The notes under the pieces: generated by a model
Seen by the model: the letters and a program-made list of their open reading frames with translations, nothing else
Told to the model about the DNA's origin: nothing
Databases searched by the model: none
Made by a program: the position numbers and the translations under genes
Assembly (NCBI RefSeq): GCF_011386835.1
Contig: NC_088791.1
Location: 7,502,998 to 7,566,997 of the forward strand
Direction of reading: 5' to 3'
From: Chrysemys picta bellii
Lineage: Eukaryota; Chordata; Testudines; Emydidae
DNA length: 64,000 nt
Shown here: one piece after another, positions 42,849 through 55,429 of the stretch
How positions within the stretch are numbered: the first letter of the stretch is position 1
How the letters are laid out: each line of letters starts with the position of its first letter

Positions 42849-44921
42849 GACAATGAGTGTTGGGTTTTTAACAAAGAATGGAATACAAAACATTTTTTCA
42901 CAAACGTGAACTCGAAGGCTGTGTGCCTGATTTGTCAGGAGAGCATCGCAGTTTCAAGGACTACAACTTGAATTGCCATTTTTCAACGAAACATCCTAAT
43001 TATGGCAGCAATTTAACAACTGAGGAAAGGGCAAGAAAAGTTGAGCCACTTGCCACAAACTTAAAAACTCAGCAAAATATTTATGTGCGACAGGCTGCAA
43101 TTCTGGAAGCCGCTACAAAGGCAAGTTACGTTCTGGCCTTTAAAATCGCTAAACAAAATAAGCCTTTTGATGAAGGGGAGTTTTTGAAAGAATGCGTGGC
43201 TGAAGTTTCTGGCATGCTGTGCCCGAAATACCAGAACAAATTTGAGAACATTAGTTTGTCACAAAGAACTGTTACTCGCTGTGTAGAAGTGATTGATGAA
43301 CATTTGGCTTCTGAGTTGAATAAGGAAGCACAGGGCTTTACATTGTTTTCATTAGCTCTCGATGACAGCACTGACATTAAGGACACAGCACAGTTACTGA
43401 TTTTTGTCAGAGGAGTTAACGACAAATTTGAAATCACAGAGGAATTTTTATCAATGGAATCAATGAAAGGCACATCTAAGGGATCAGATTCATATGAGAG
43501 GATGTCTGGGTGCCTTGAACATCTGAAACTCTCCTGGAGTAAACTGGCAAATGTAACCACAGATGGGTCACCAAATTTAACAGGGAAAAATGTAGGACTT
43601 TTAAAAAGAATTCAGGACAAAGTAAAAGAAGACGACCATGATAAAGAGGTGATTTTTCTGCATTGTATTATACATCAGGAGGCCCTCTGCAAAAATGTCC
43701 TGGACATTGATCATGTTGTTTGCACAGTAGTGAAAATAGTGAACTACATAAGAGCGAAGGGACTTAATCATCGGCAATTCATTTCCCTTCTTGAAGGCAC
43801 TGCCGCCGAACACCAGGACTTACTTTATCATACAAATGGCGGCTGACTCAGCCTAGGAAAGGTATTGAAGTGAGTGTGGGAGCTCAGAGATGAAATTCGC
43901 ACTTTTCTGGAGATGCAGGGGAAAGAAAATGATTTCCCCGAATTAAAGAATTCAAATTGGGTGTGCGACCTCGCTTTTGGTGTGGATACCTTGGCACATT
44001 TAAATGAACTTAATGTAAACCTGCAAGCAAAGAATGTGTTTGTACACGTTTTGTATTCTAGTGTGACAGCTTTCAAAGCCAAGTTAATCTTGTTTTCAAA
44101 ACAAATTAAGGACAAAGTGTTTGCTCACTATCCAACACTGAAATACCTGGAAGTGTCACCAGAGCAGAAAGAAAAATACAGCAAAATTTTGAGTGACTTG
44201 CATGGGGAATTTTCTCATTGATTCCCTGACTTTGAGAAGATAGAGAAGACACTGGAGCTGGTGTCATGCCCACTGTCATTTGACTACAAGAAAGCCCCAC
44301 AAGAATTATAACTGGAGCTCATTGATCTCCAGTGTGATTCCACCATGAAGGAAAAGTACTGTTCTGAAAAACTGGATGAGTTTTATGCCTCCATGAGTGA
44401 AACAAAGTTCCCAAATATCTGCAAGGTGGCACAGAAAATCCTTGTTTTGTTTGGCTCCACCTATGTGTGCGAACAAACATTTTCCCTGCTGAATTACAAC
44501 AAATCTCGCTACAGATTCCAGTTAACTGATCAGCATCTCAGCTCGGTAGTGCGGATTTCCACAAGAATTACACCGGACTTTGATGCCATTGTAAAAAAGG
44601 GTGACCAGCTGCATTGTTCACATTAATCAAAGGGGGTGCGGAAAGGCGTTAAGTTTGGTTTAATTATTGTAATACATTGTTATGATGGTATATTTATAAT
44701 AATAAGTAAGGCTTTATGTTTATTTCCACTAAAATGTATCTTTATTAAATTTGAATATCTCTGAATTGTTAATTTCGTGACCGTTCTTGGCCCGCCATGA
44801 GGCAGTCAGAGGGCGGGAAGTGGGAGGGGGCAAGGGCCAGGCACAGCCTTCCCTACCCAGCCCTCTGTACAGTTTTGCAACGCCGATGTGGCCCTCGGGC
44901 CAAAAAGTTTGCCCACCCCTG
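42021..44921 (+). mobile_element. Autonomous-type hAT transposon, decayed
   Basis: 2.9 kb with termini CAGGGGTGGGCAAACTACGG and AAAAAGTTTGCCCACCCCTG, flanked by a perfect 8-bp duplication GTCTAGAG (42013-42020 and 44922-44929). It carries a transposase gene broken by several stops. The termini match those of the short elements at 1, 15791, 30109 and 40832, so it is a plausible source of that family's mobility. Confidence 0.93.
42852..44626 (+). pseudogene. hAT transposase (BED finger, RNase H fold, hATC), broken
   Basis: In order: a BED-type zinc finger with CLIC and HFSTKH (42920-42995), split by a frameshift near 42955. A long DDE/RNase H-type body follows with ALDDSTDIKDTAQLLIFVRG and TTDGSPNLTGKNVG, and a C-terminal hATC dimerisation region with LFGSTYVCEQTFSLLNYNK near 44449. 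Stops at about 43844-43846, 43870, 44219-44221 and 44309 and the frameshift inactivate it. Motif order resembles the Charlie-related transposase in GTF2IRD2. An A homopolymer (about 42818-42845) precedes it. Confidence 0.87.
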
Positions 44922-44929
44922 GTCTAGAG

Positions 44930-45599
44930 CTTGTTACATGTAATGCCTTGTTAGTACCTTTTTAGGGCATTAACCCTTTGAATCCTGATGGTCTAAGAAT
45001 TCTCAAATGAAAAGCCTTTAGCTCTTTCCTGGTAGCTTGAGCTACTTAAAAGAAAAAAATAGAAGCCCCCCCCCCCCCCCCCCCCCCGGTTTAGTAACAT
45101 TCTTGGAGTGATAACTGCATAAAATGCTGAAATCACATTAAATGTTAAGGAAAAGGGAGAAATTGGGTTTAGTGATTAATAATAGGATAGAATAAACTCT
45201 ATTGTTCCTGGGAACTGCCTGCAGCCCTGTCAAAATGAGCTTTTGCACGAGTTTAAATTGCTTGAGTTACTGGAGATCTAAGTTTGCTCTACAGCCCAGA
45301 CCCTAGTGCGGGGCCAGTAACCTGAGCCCTGTGGTGGGCAGGGCGGCAGCTGAGACCCCAGACATACAGGTGACAGCTCGGACCCCTGTCCTTGTTAGAC
45401 AGGTGAAGTTGGCATCTAGGGCTGAGTGAGCAGGGGCCACGCTGTACATGGGGGGTGGTCCAAGCTAATTTGTCCCTTGCAGGGCACCCTCATACGGACG
45501 GACCTCATGGCGGAAGAAAAGCTGTTTGCGAGCCAAACCGGCCGGAAGCACGTTGTAGCCAGTGTAGCAGTGTTAAGGTGCCTCAGTAATTGTCATTCT
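44930..45599. other. No recognisable feature, C homopolymer
   Basis: A run of about 20 C lies at 45067-45086. I see no coding region or element. The missing left part of the second hAT element might lie here, but I cannot see its terminal repeat. Confidence 0.35.
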
Positions 45600-47357
45600 C
45601 TCCGGAGAAAGGGAAAAAAAAGTGATCCGAGTAACTATAGGCCTATTAGTTTGACATCTGTAGTATGCAAGGTCTTGGAAAAAATTTTGAAGGAGAAAGT
45701 AGTTAAGGACATTGAGGTCAATGGTAATTGGGACAAAATACAACATGGTTTTACAAAAGGTAGATCGTGCCAAACCAACCTGATCTCGATCTCCTTCTTT
45801 GAGAAGGTAACAGATTTTTTAGACAAAGGAAATGCAGTGGATCTAATTTACCTCGATTTCAGTAAGGCATTTGATACGGTTCCACATGGAGAATTATTAG
45901 CTAAATTGGAAAAGATGGGGATCAATATGAAAATTAAAGGTGGATAAGGAACTGGTTAAAGGGGAGACTACAACGGGTCATACTGAAAGGGGAACTGTCA
46001 GGCTGGAAGGAGGTTACTAGTGGAGTTTCTCAGGGATCGGTTTTGGGACCAATCTTATTTAATCTTTTTATTACTGACCTTGGCACAAAAAGTGGGAATG
46101 TGTCAATAAAGTTTGCGGATGACACAAAGCTGGGAGGTATTGCTAATACAGAGAAGGACAGGGATATCATACAGGAAGATCTGGATGACCTTGTAAACTG
46201 GAGTAATAGTAATAGGATGAAATTTAATAGTGAAAAGTGCAAGGTCATGCATTTAGGGATTAATAACAAGAATTCTGGTTATAAATTGGGGACACGTCAG
46301 TTGGAAGTAACAGAGGAGGAGAAGGACCTCGGAGTATTGGTTGATCACAGGATGACTACGAGCCGCCAATGTGATATGGCCATTAAAAAAGCTAATGCAG
46401 TCTTGGGATGGATCAGGCGAGGTATTTCCAGTAAAGATAAGGAGGTGTTAGTACCGTTATACAAGGCACTGGTGAGACCTCATCTGGAATATTGTGTGCA
46501 GTTCTGGTCTCCCATGTTTAAGAAGGATGAATTCAAACTGGAACAGGTACAGAGAAGGGCTACTAGGATGATCCGAGGAATGGAAAACCTGTCTTATGAA
46601 AGGAGACTCACAGAGCTTGGCTTGTTTAGCCTAAGCAAAAGAAGGCTGAGGGGAGATATGATTGCGCTTTATAAATATATCAGAGGGATAAATATCAGGG
46701 AGGGAGAGGAATTATTCAAGCTTAGTACCAATGTGGACACAAGAACAAATGAATATAAACTGGACATCAGGAAGTTTAGACTTGAAATTAGATGAAGGTT
46801 TCTAACCATCAGAGGAGTGAAGTTCTGGAACAGCCTTCCAAGGGGAGCAGTGGGGGCAAAAGACATATCTGGCTTCAAGACTCAGCTTGATAAGTTTATG
46901 GAGGGGATGGTATGATGGGATAGCCTAATTTTGGCAATTAATTGATCTTTGATTATTAGCAGGTAAATATGCCCAATGGCCTGTGATGGGATGTTAGATG
47001 GGGTGGGATCTGAGTTACTACAGAGAATTCTTTCCTGGGTGCTGGCTGGTGAGTCTTGCCCACATGCTCAGGGTTTAACTGATGGCCATATTTGGGGTCG
47101 GGAAGGAATTTTCCTCCAGGGCAGATTGGCAGAGGCCCTGGATGTTTTTCGCCTTCCTCTGCAGCGTGGGGCATGGATCACTTGCTGGAGGATTCTCTGC
47201 ACCTTGAGGTCTTTAAACCACGATTTGAGGACTGCAATAACTCAGGCATAGGTTAGGGGTTTGTTACAGGAGTGGGTGGGTGAGATTCTGTGGCCTGCGT
47301 TGTGCAGGAGGTCAGACTGGATGATCATAATGGTCCCTTCTGACCTTAAAGTCTATG
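45600..47357 (+). mobile_element. CR1 LINE, 5'-truncated
   Basis: Reverse transcriptase motifs are SNYRPISLTSV, QHGFTKGRSCQTNL, LDFSKAFDTVPH, GPILFNLFITDL and the catalytic FADDTKLGG. The C-terminal region includes DLGVLVDHRM, LEYCVQFWSP, QRRATRMIRG and LSKRRLRGDMIALYKY. Stops near 45945 and 46792 and frame changes make it inactive. The 3' end TGATCATAATGGTCCCTTCT then ACCTTAAAGTCTATGAGT is the CR1 tail, without poly(A). Confidence 0.9.
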
Positions 47358-47467
47358 AGTGCTGTTTTGCTTCAGTGAGACTTGAGTGAATCTTCTCATT
47401 TTCTAGTTTGTTGGTTGTTAGCAGTCTCTCTGTGTTATTTTTATTAGACCTTTTGTACACAAGTTCA

Positions 47468-50174
47468 ATGGATAAGTGGCTGAAAAAGGAAAGTGTAAAA
47501 ATGCAAGAATCAGCTAGTGTTTCCTCAAGTCCACAGTGTGGAAAATCTACGTCTAATGATCATGATGGCCCTGGAAAGTCACTTATAAAGAAAAGAAAAT
47601 ATGACGATGATTATATAAAATATGGCTTTACATGCTGTCAAGGCTGCTTCCCCACTCTGAACTTTAGGGTACAAATGTGGGGGCCTGCATGAAAACTTCT
47701 AAGCTTAACTACCAGCTTAGATCTGGTCCGCTGCCACCATTCCCAAGTGGATTCCCTTCCCTGGGAAGCCTTGAGAAACTCTTCACCAATTCCCTGGTGA
47801 ATACAGATCCAAACCCCTTGGATCTTAAAACAAGGAGAAATTAACCATCCCCCCTCCTTCCTTTCACCAACTCCTGGTGAATACAGATCCAACCCCCTTG
47901 GATCTAAAAACAAAGAAAAATCAATCAGGTTCTTAAAAAGAAGGCTTTTAATTAAAGAAAAAGGTAAAAATCATCTCTGTAAAATCAGTATGGAAAATAA
48001 CTTTACAGGGTAATCAAACTTAAAGAGCTCAGAGGACCTCCCTCTAGCCTCAGGTTCAAAGTATAGCAAACAAAGATAAACACTCTAGTAAAAGGTACAT
48101 TTGCAAGTTGAGAAAACAAAGGAAAACTAACACGCCTTGCCTGGCTATTTACTTACAAGTTTGAAATATGAGAGACTTGTTCAGAAAGATGTGGAGAACC
48201 TGGATTGATGTCTGGTCCCTCTCAGTCCCAAGAGCGAACGACTTCCCAAACAAAGAGCACACACAAAAGCCTTCCCCCACCCAAGATTTGAAAGTACCTT
48301 ATTGGTCCTTTGGGTCAGGTGTCAGCCAGGTTACCTGAGCTTCTTAACCCTTTACAGGTAAAAGGATTTTGGAGTCTCTGGCCAGGAGGGATTTTATAAT
48401 ACTGTACCCAGGAGGGCTGTTACCCTTCCCTTTATAGTTATGACACATGCACTGATGATCAAGAACGTCCAAAACCACTGTGTGTGATTTGTGGTGATGT
48501 TCTAGCAAACAGCAACCTCAAACCTTCTCTGTTTCGGCGCCATTTAGAAACCAGGCATCCTGCACAACGCGACAAGCCTGTTGATTTTTTCAAGCAAAAA
48601 TTAGCTGAGAGGAAAAGTGACATTACCAGTTTTATATCCAAAGCAAGTTCTGATAATGAAAATGCACTTCAAGCGTCATATCGTATGAGCTACCGAATAG
48701 CCGAAGCCCATACCATAGCAGAGAGCTTGATTGGTCCATGTATAAAAGACGTAGTTCATTGCATGCTCGGAGAAAAGGCTGCAAAAAGGATTGACATGGT
48801 ACCTTTGTCCAATAATATGCTGTCACGAAGAATTAATGACATGTCAAATAATGTAGAGACCACAATTGTACATAGAGTGAAAAATAGTCCATATTATCCT
48901 ATACAGTTGGATGAATCAACTAATGTAGCTTATCTAGCTATTTTGCTACTGTTTGTATTTTATGTGAATGAAGGTATGGTTGAAAAAGACTTGTTGTTTT
49001 GCTGACCATTGGAAGAACATACAACTGGAGAAGATATCTTCAATCTGACTAATGCATATTTTCAAGAAAAGGAAATAGATTGGTCTCATTGACTAGGCAT
49101 TTGCACTGATGTGGCCACATCAATGACGAGGAAGTATCCTGGATTTGTAGCTCGAACAAAAAAGGTTGCATCAAAAGTCTCTCTTGGACTCATTGCAGCA
49201 TACATAGACAAGCACTCGCAACAAAATGCATGCCTGAGGGACTGAAGGAAGTCCTGGACAATGCAGTGAAAATGGTGAATTTCATAAAATCACGGCCAAC
49301 AAATTCCAGAACATTTCACATACTTTGTAAAGAAATGGGTAGTATACACAATTGTCTGTTGACCCACACCGAAGTTAGATAGCTCTCACGGGGCAAAATC
49401 CTTATGCGCTTGTTTGAGGTTAGAACGGAAATCCTAGTTTTTTTCAACAGCCACCCTTTCCACCTTGCCAGCTGTATAGAAAACAATGTCTGGCTTCAGA
49501 GCATAGCTTATTTAGCAGATATTTTCTCAAGAATTAATTACCTAAATTTATCTCTTCAAGGCCTCAATATAACAGTTTTCAACGTGCAAGAGCGAGTTGA
49601 ATCCATGAAAAAGAAGTTACAGTTCTGGGAAAGTTGTTTGGAAAACAACCAAACTGAGTGTTTCAGTAATCTTCATGACTTCCTGGCAGAACATAAACTT
49701 CAGTTGGATCAGTGCACTAAAACCAATATAATTGCACACCTAAAAGGACTTCGCACAACTTTCAGGGAATACTTTCCAGCTATGTCAGGCAAAAATGACT
49801 GGATTAACAACCCTTTTGATGATACCACTTTCTCAACACAGATATTGAACACTGAGGAAAAAGAGAAATTGATTGAGATCTCCTGTGATTACAAACTGAA
49901 AAGGAGTTTCAGAAATCTGTCATTGATCAACTTTTGGCTGAGTTTAAGAAACGAGTACCCCCTTCTGGCAGAAAAAGCTGCTGCAGTTTTGTTACCATTT
50001 TCAACAACATACTTATGCGAGAAAGCGTTTTCCTTGTATGCACATCTGAAAACCAAATACAGAAACAGATTTGATGCCGAACCAGACCTGAGACTTTATC
50101 TTTCTCCAGTGGTTCCGGACTTCCAGGAGCTATACAGAGCAAGCAAGCACATCCATCACGCTGAGGAAATTTAA
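47468..50174 (+). pseudogene. hAT transposase (ZBED5-like), broken
   Basis: The N-terminus (MDKWLKKESVKMQ) is followed by the LTR insertion at 47636. Downstream comes a BED zinc finger CVICGDVL...HLETRH (48485-48557). The body has DFFKQKLAERKSDI and YPIQLDESTNVAYL, and the hATC region has AAAVLLPFSTTYLCEKAFS and HLKTKYRNRFDAEP near 50010-50090. Stops near 49003 and 49093 and frame changes break it. Order and motifs resemble the ZBED5/SCAND3/FAM200 transposase-derived proteins. I call a transposon pseudogene because it has no introns, has frameshifts, and sits among repeats. Confidence 0.82.
47636..48445. repeat. Solo LTR inside the hAT transposase
   Basis: 810 bp starting TGTCAAGGCTGCTTCCC and ending ATAGTTATGACA, flanked by CATGC on both sides (47631-47635 and 48446-48450). 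The coding frame on the two sides is continuous if one CATGC and the LTR are disregarded, so it was inserted into a gene that was open at this point. Class cannot be fixed without internal sequence; a 5-bp duplication fits an ERV or gypsy LTR. Confidence 0.88.
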
Positions 50175-50274
50175 ACTTAAATCCCTGGAAATATTCATTT
50201 TTAGGAGGGGGTTCATAAGATTTCACAATTTAGTGAAAGAGCTTTCGCAGGCTGTTTAAGTTTGGGAACCACTG

Positions 50275-50665
50275 CTCTACAGGGACAGCACCTGCCACGT
50301 CTGTTTAACGGTTTCAAAGGACTGTTTTTATTTTGTGGGGTTACAAAACCACCCCCACTATTAGTTCCGAGGCAACAAAACTGCACAGGACTGCGAGTGG
50401 CTGGGAGTGAAACGCTAAGGCCTCTGCTGATGCCTAAGTTGATCCCCTGAGAAAGTGGGTGACATTTTCACACAGCCAGATTTCCAGCTGCAGCAATCCT
50501 CCCCTTGATCGCCCAACCTGATGCAATCCCCTCTACACAACAGAGACACGTCTCGACCAATATAAATGGGCGCATCCCTTTACTCCAGCAGGCTTGCCTA
50601 GTCCTTTGAACATTTTTAGATCCCTGGGTGCTTATGACACCGTCCTCCTAAGCAGTCATTTGGAT
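50275..50665. other. No recognisable feature
   Basis: Non-coding spacer up to the flank of the next hAT MITE. Confidence 0.35.
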
Positions 50666-50978
50666 CAGGGCCGGCTTTAGGAGCTGCGGGACCCGATTCG
50701 AATACCCAGCGGCGGTCCAGGTCTTCGGCAGCACTTCGGCGGCAGGGGTCTGCTCCGGGTCTTCAGCGGCACTGAAGGATGCCCTCCCCCCCCGCCGCCA
50801 AAATGCCGCTGAAGACCCAGAGTGGACCTCCCGCCGCTGAAGTGCCACCGAAGACCCGGAGCAGACCCCCCCACCACCGAGGTGCCACCGCCGGGTGAGT
50901 AAAAAAAAATTTAAAAGGTGCCTAAGGCGCGGGGCCCGATTCCGGGGAATCGGGGGAATCGCCCTAAAGCCAGCCCTG
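50666..50978. mobile_element. hAT MITE
   Basis: Ends CAGGGCCGGCTTTAGG and CCTAAAGCCAGCCCTG with a perfect 8-bp duplication ATTTGGAT (50658-50665 and 50979-50986). The interior is CCG/CGG-rich. No coding capacity. Confidence 0.92.
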
Positions 50979-50986
50979 ATTTGGAT

Positions 50987-51531
50987 TGCTTTCAGAGGTT
51001 TGGAGGGGGCACGAGGGGGTAGAATGCTAGCAGTTTAAGGATTCAGTTCTGCAAGGTTATCCACTGTGCAACAGCTGCTTCTCTTGTTGGCTGCTAGATT
51101 GCTACATGCCTCATTCACATGCCTCCAGGGCAGGGAAAGCATATTACCCTGGGCGAGCTACTGGGTAAAGTGATTCTGCAGTACACAGTGGTGAATGACA
51201 GACTTAATGACAGAGACTATTGGTATGGCAAACAGAGCATGATTCACTCTGAGGGGCAACAGAGTGCGTCACAGCTCAACGACAAGAGCAAATATCAAAA
51301 AAACAAGACCTTTCCTCTCATGTTAACACTCCTTGCTGCCAAACAAATTACTCTTTGCACCTGTCCGGCACCCCAGGGGCCCGCCTCAGCACTATCTTGG
51401 TTTTAATCTCAAATGCATCACCCCTCCCATAGATAAAGCTTTGCGCAATCCTCCAGCTTGTTAATCTACAACAAGCCGTTTCTCAGAAGCTGTCCCAGCC
51501 CATCTTCCCTGCCAGCCCCCTAGCACCTTGC
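50987..51531. other. No recognisable feature
   Basis: Non-coding sequence up to the next SINE. Short open frames lack homology or splice context. Confidence 0.35.
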
Positions 51532-51722
51532 CAGGGGGGAGGGATAGCTCAGTGGTTTGAGCATTGGCCTGCTAAACCCAGCGTTGTGAGCTCAACCCTT
51601 GAGGGGGCCATTTAGGGATATGGGGCAAAAATTGGTTGGATGATTATCTTGGGGATTAGGTCCTGCTTTGAGCAGCGGGTTGGACTAGCTGAGGGCCCTT
51701 CCAACCCTGATATTCTATGACT
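51532..51722 (+). repeat. tRNA-derived SINE with CR1-like tail
   Basis: Best-preserved head in the window: GGATAGCTCAGTGGTTTGAG and a B-box-like GTTGTGAGCTCAACCC. It ends CCAACCCTGATATTCTATGA. Confidence 0.85.
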
Positions 51723-52982
51723 TTGAGCAAAGTCAGCCTTGTCTTGTAGTTAACTCTATTGTCACTCCAAAAGGAGTTAGAAGGGCCCGCAAGGGTCATC
51801 TAATCTACCCCCTGCCAAGATGCAGGGTTTGGCTCATCACTGTGGCTCATTCGAGAGCACTTGACGAACTACACACCTACCAGCTAAGCTTGGGGAGCAA
51901 CTGGCGCACCGTGTTGCATGGCTGAGTGAAGTTTTGGCCCAGGATATCGGCGCAAACCCTTCTCTCTCATACAGGGAGTGTTGTGGGATCTTTCATGTGA
52001 CTGTCAATACACGGGGGCTGACATGACAACTCTGTTTTCAGGGAATCAGCCGAAACGACCACTACAGGATATACTGCATGTGCTCAGTTGATCTGCTAGA
52101 GCCGGGTCTAGGGGCTAACATTTGTAAGCCTGGGTGACTGTGTTTACACACCACATAGGCCTGATTTTCAGAGGTGAGGCCCAGTCACAAGTCCCACTGA
52201 AGCCAATAGGAAGTTCAGTCGACTCAGGCAGCACTAGTGAAAATTGGGCTGTTTATTTAGGTGTGTAAATATAGATTTAAGTGACTAACGTTAGGCAGCC
52301 ACTTGTGAAAACGTTGGGACCCAGAATCTGCTTATAGATCTGGCAGGTCCCAGGCCTTCCTTAAAATCACCACCTTACAGCTCGGTGGAGGAAAGCTATT
52401 TTACATAGTATTGGCCGTTGTAATGTCTGGGCTATAGGGTCTCCCCCTCTGAGCCTTGTACAGCATGACTCAAGGTAATCTCACTTTACAAAAGGAGATG
52501 TACAAAATACCACAGTGCCAGAGAAAGGATTCAAGCAGCTGTTAGGTAAAATAGACTATAGAGAATATGGTGGTGGTGGTGGAGGAATGTAATAGAGTGG
52601 GTTTATTGGCCTGTGGTTAAGATGACTGGCATAACTTCTTTGTCGCTTTGCCAACATCTCAGCACATAGTTACATGTGCCGAGACTACTTCCTTTTGAGG
52701 GTATGAGTCACCCAGTGCAAGGAATGAAGCGCATTCTGCAAAAGATAATAAACATACTATGACAAGAAGTGTAAACCCTGGGACGTGTGGCAGCAGATAT
52801 GAATATGCTGCAGGCAGAGCGGCACACACGCCAATTATTCCTGCCCTACAGACAGCTCCTGAAATAGTCACGGTCTTTGCAATGCACATTTTGGAACTGG
52901 TTCTGCTCAAGTCAGCACACCCGCTGCAGGGAGTTGACAGTGCACAGAACTGGAATTCGATTTCTTCCCCTTCACCTAGGTC
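51723..52982. other. No recognisable feature
   Basis: The segment holds diverged non-coding DNA. A (TGG)n run lies near 52570-52585. Confidence 0.35.
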
Positions 52983-53178
52983 AGTGGTTTTCAACCTGTG
53001 GTACGCAGACTATGTCTAAGAGGTCCAAAAAACGTTGATGTTACCATAGAACAATGGTTTTCAACCTGTGGTCTACAGACCCCTTAGGGTCCACAGACTA
53101 TGTCTAAGATTTCCAAAAGGGTCCACGCTGCCATTCAAAATTTGTTAGGGGTCCACAAATGAAAAATGGTTAAACCCC
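52983..53178. mobile_element. hAT-like remnant, partly duplicated
   Basis: The left end, CAGTGGTTTTCAACCTGTGG, is repeated as CAATGGTTTTCAACCTGTGG at 53052, each followed by a similar stretch with GACTATGTCTAAGA. This could be a nested or locally duplicated copy. No right terminus is certain. Confidence 0.55.
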
Positions 53179-53682
53179 CTGATCTAGATACACATCCAGG
53201 TACTTCACTATGTTCATTACCTTTCCCCAGGGTAAATGAAGTCACTCACCCTTGATAAAAGAGGGATATCTAGACACATTAAATTCTGAGTCCCCTAAAT
53301 CCATAGGGTTAATAATGGATATATTATATAGGTGCTACCTGAATTCCTATAGACAAATAAGATGCACGACTGCCCCTTATAAAACGGTGCAGTGGTGGCC
53401 CGAGCTGGAACATGATTTGCTGTCCACAAATTGCTATAACTACCTCTCTTCTCTTTACCAAAGGTTTCCGCATAAATTGGTGCCATGTTGTATGCCCACT
53501 AACAAGTTAAAAATCACCTTGTTCTTTTATTATTTATTTTGCGGTTGGACCGGTCCTAGAAGCTCCAATCACAGACCCGGAATTCATTGTGCTAAGCAAA
53601 ATACCGATTCAGATCCCACCTTAGAGGGTTAACACTGGAAGACTATTCAGAGAAAACACTACTTGTTCTCTAGTTTATCTTA
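53179..53682. other. No recognisable feature
   Basis: Non-coding. It ends at the target TTA of the next element. Confidence 0.35.
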
Positions 53683-53979
53683 GGCCTGGTCTACACTGGG
53701 GGGGGGGGTGTCGATGTAAGATATGCAACTTCAGCTACGGGAATACCGTAGCTGAAGTCGACATATCTTATTCCAACTTACCTCCCGTCCTCACGGCGCG
53801 GGATTGACGGCCGCGGCTCCCCCGTCGACTCCGCTACTGCTGCTCACTCCGATGGAGTTCCAGGGTCAACAGGGAGTGCGTTTGAGGATCGATATATCGC
53901 GTCTTAACGAGACGCAATATATCAATCCCCGATAAATCGATCGCTACCCGCCGATACGGCGGATAGTCTGGACGTACCC
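53683..53979. mobile_element. MITE, PIF/Harbinger-like, with TTA duplication
   Basis: Ends GGCCTGGTCTACACT and AGTCTGGACGTACCC are imperfect inverted repeats flanked by TTA (53680-53682 and 53980-53982). A 3-bp TWA duplication is typical of PIF/Harbinger. The interior has nested inverted repeats such as ACTTCAGCTACGG / CCGTAGCTGAAGT. Confidence 0.7.
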
Positions 53980-53982
53980 TTA

Positions 53983-55429
53983 GATGTAAACTTTGCCACT
54001 TGCGTTCCATTTGGATGGATTTTTCTCTGTCACTTAAGAATTCCTTTCAGTTTCTGCCAGCCCTCGCGCCAGGCTGTTGTGTTTATGAAGCAATACAACG
54101 GTGAGGGATTCAAGTCATGCCCTTCCACCCCCCAAAAAAAGTGTTCTTTAAATTAATAATTTGAACAATTGCTCTTCATACGGAGTTACACAAACCCCCT
54201 TTCTTATCCCAAACCATCATTTAGGACCCAGAGAAACTGACTGTGCCCAATGACAGGGTCGCTTCTAGGTTCATGGCCAACCACAGCTGACTCCTTGGTC
54301 AGGTGCACAGGACTAATGGGTTTTATTTGGCTATCGCCCCCTTCAGGCCCAACACCGCCTTCAGCAGTAGTGCTCAATGCCAACGAGCAAGGCACTGCTA
54401 GCACAACACAACCGCCGGCCTGCCTCAGGCCTACCTTCCCCCGGGTAGGCCGCAATGCCTTGAGCTGTTTCTGGCCCCAGCCAGGCTCCTCTCACAGAAT
54501 GAGGTCTGCTCACCCTCCCCACCAGCCCCCCCAACTGACCCCTCTTAACCCCTCCTTCCAAGCCTGACACTGCTTGCAGGGTGTAGCAGGGTGGGGCTGA
54601 CTGAGCACACGTCAGCTTATTAACCCTTTCCCGGCCTGTGTGGGGTTTGTATATTCCGCCACGCACCCCTTTGAAAATGATACTGTTCTGGGGCTATAAA
54701 GTGACCTAGTTTTTGTCTAAGTCCTATTCAACACACTTGCAATCACCGGGCCTCAGAATCAGTAGCGTAGCTAGGGGGGAGCAAGGGGAGCGGCCTTTTT
54801 AATTTTCATACTCACTCGGCGCCACTTCCGAGTCCTTCTGCTTCTGGGTCTCACTTGGCGCCTGCTCCAGCCCCTGCTCCGGGTCTCCCCCATGGCCCCT
54901 GCCCCTGCTCCATCCCACCCCCCAGCCCCCTGAAGACTGCAGCCAGGCCCGACCCTGCACTCACCGCATGGTAAGTGGAGCGACCCGGCCCCAGCCTGCT
55001 CCGCTCCCCTGGCTCCCAGCTGTACCGCCGGCAAGTGCTGGGGGGGCGGTTCACTGTTCCCCCTCCCCTCAAGCCTGGGAGCCAGTTCACAAACTTGAAC
55101 AAACTTGAACTTTGTTCAGAAACAGTTGAATGTTTCTTGTTGTGAGGAGCTGTCTATTTTCTTTATTGAAAAGAGAATCTGACCAGACTTATGATCTCTG
55201 TGGCGGCAAAGTCATGTCTGGTACAGACAAATGTGAATCTTGGCTGTTTGACCATAAGCCTCTGTTATTCATGGAGGAGCTAGAGGTGCTTGGGGAGCTC
55301 TGAGCTATGAGTTGCCGACTTGACCCGTGTCCTGCCAGGCTGGTAAGATCAAGTAGGGAAGTACTGAGTCTGTCAATCCCTTCCTTTGGTTGGCCCTTGC
55401 TGAAGAAACCTTGTATAGTAAGTGAAGGC
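53983..55429. other. No confidently recognised feature
   Basis: Around 54762 (CAGTAGCGTAGCTAGG) is a sequence that looks like one end of a MITE, without a matching partner found. G/C-rich stretches occur to about 55090. Nothing codes. Confidence 0.3.

Larger units (their letters stand above)
47408..50274 (+). mobile_element. Second hAT transposon, split by a solo LTR
   Basis: The right end GTTTGGGAACCACTG (50260-50274) is a hAT-like terminus. The left terminus is not visible, and the CR1 element abuts that side. The transposase starts near 47468 and is divided by the LTR at 47636-48445. It belongs to a family different from the 42021 element. Confidence 0.75.

Noticed and set aside
47468..50174. 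A ZBED5-like host gene.
   Set aside because: Several stops and frameshifts, a solo LTR inside, and a hAT terminal repeat at the right end point to a transposon.
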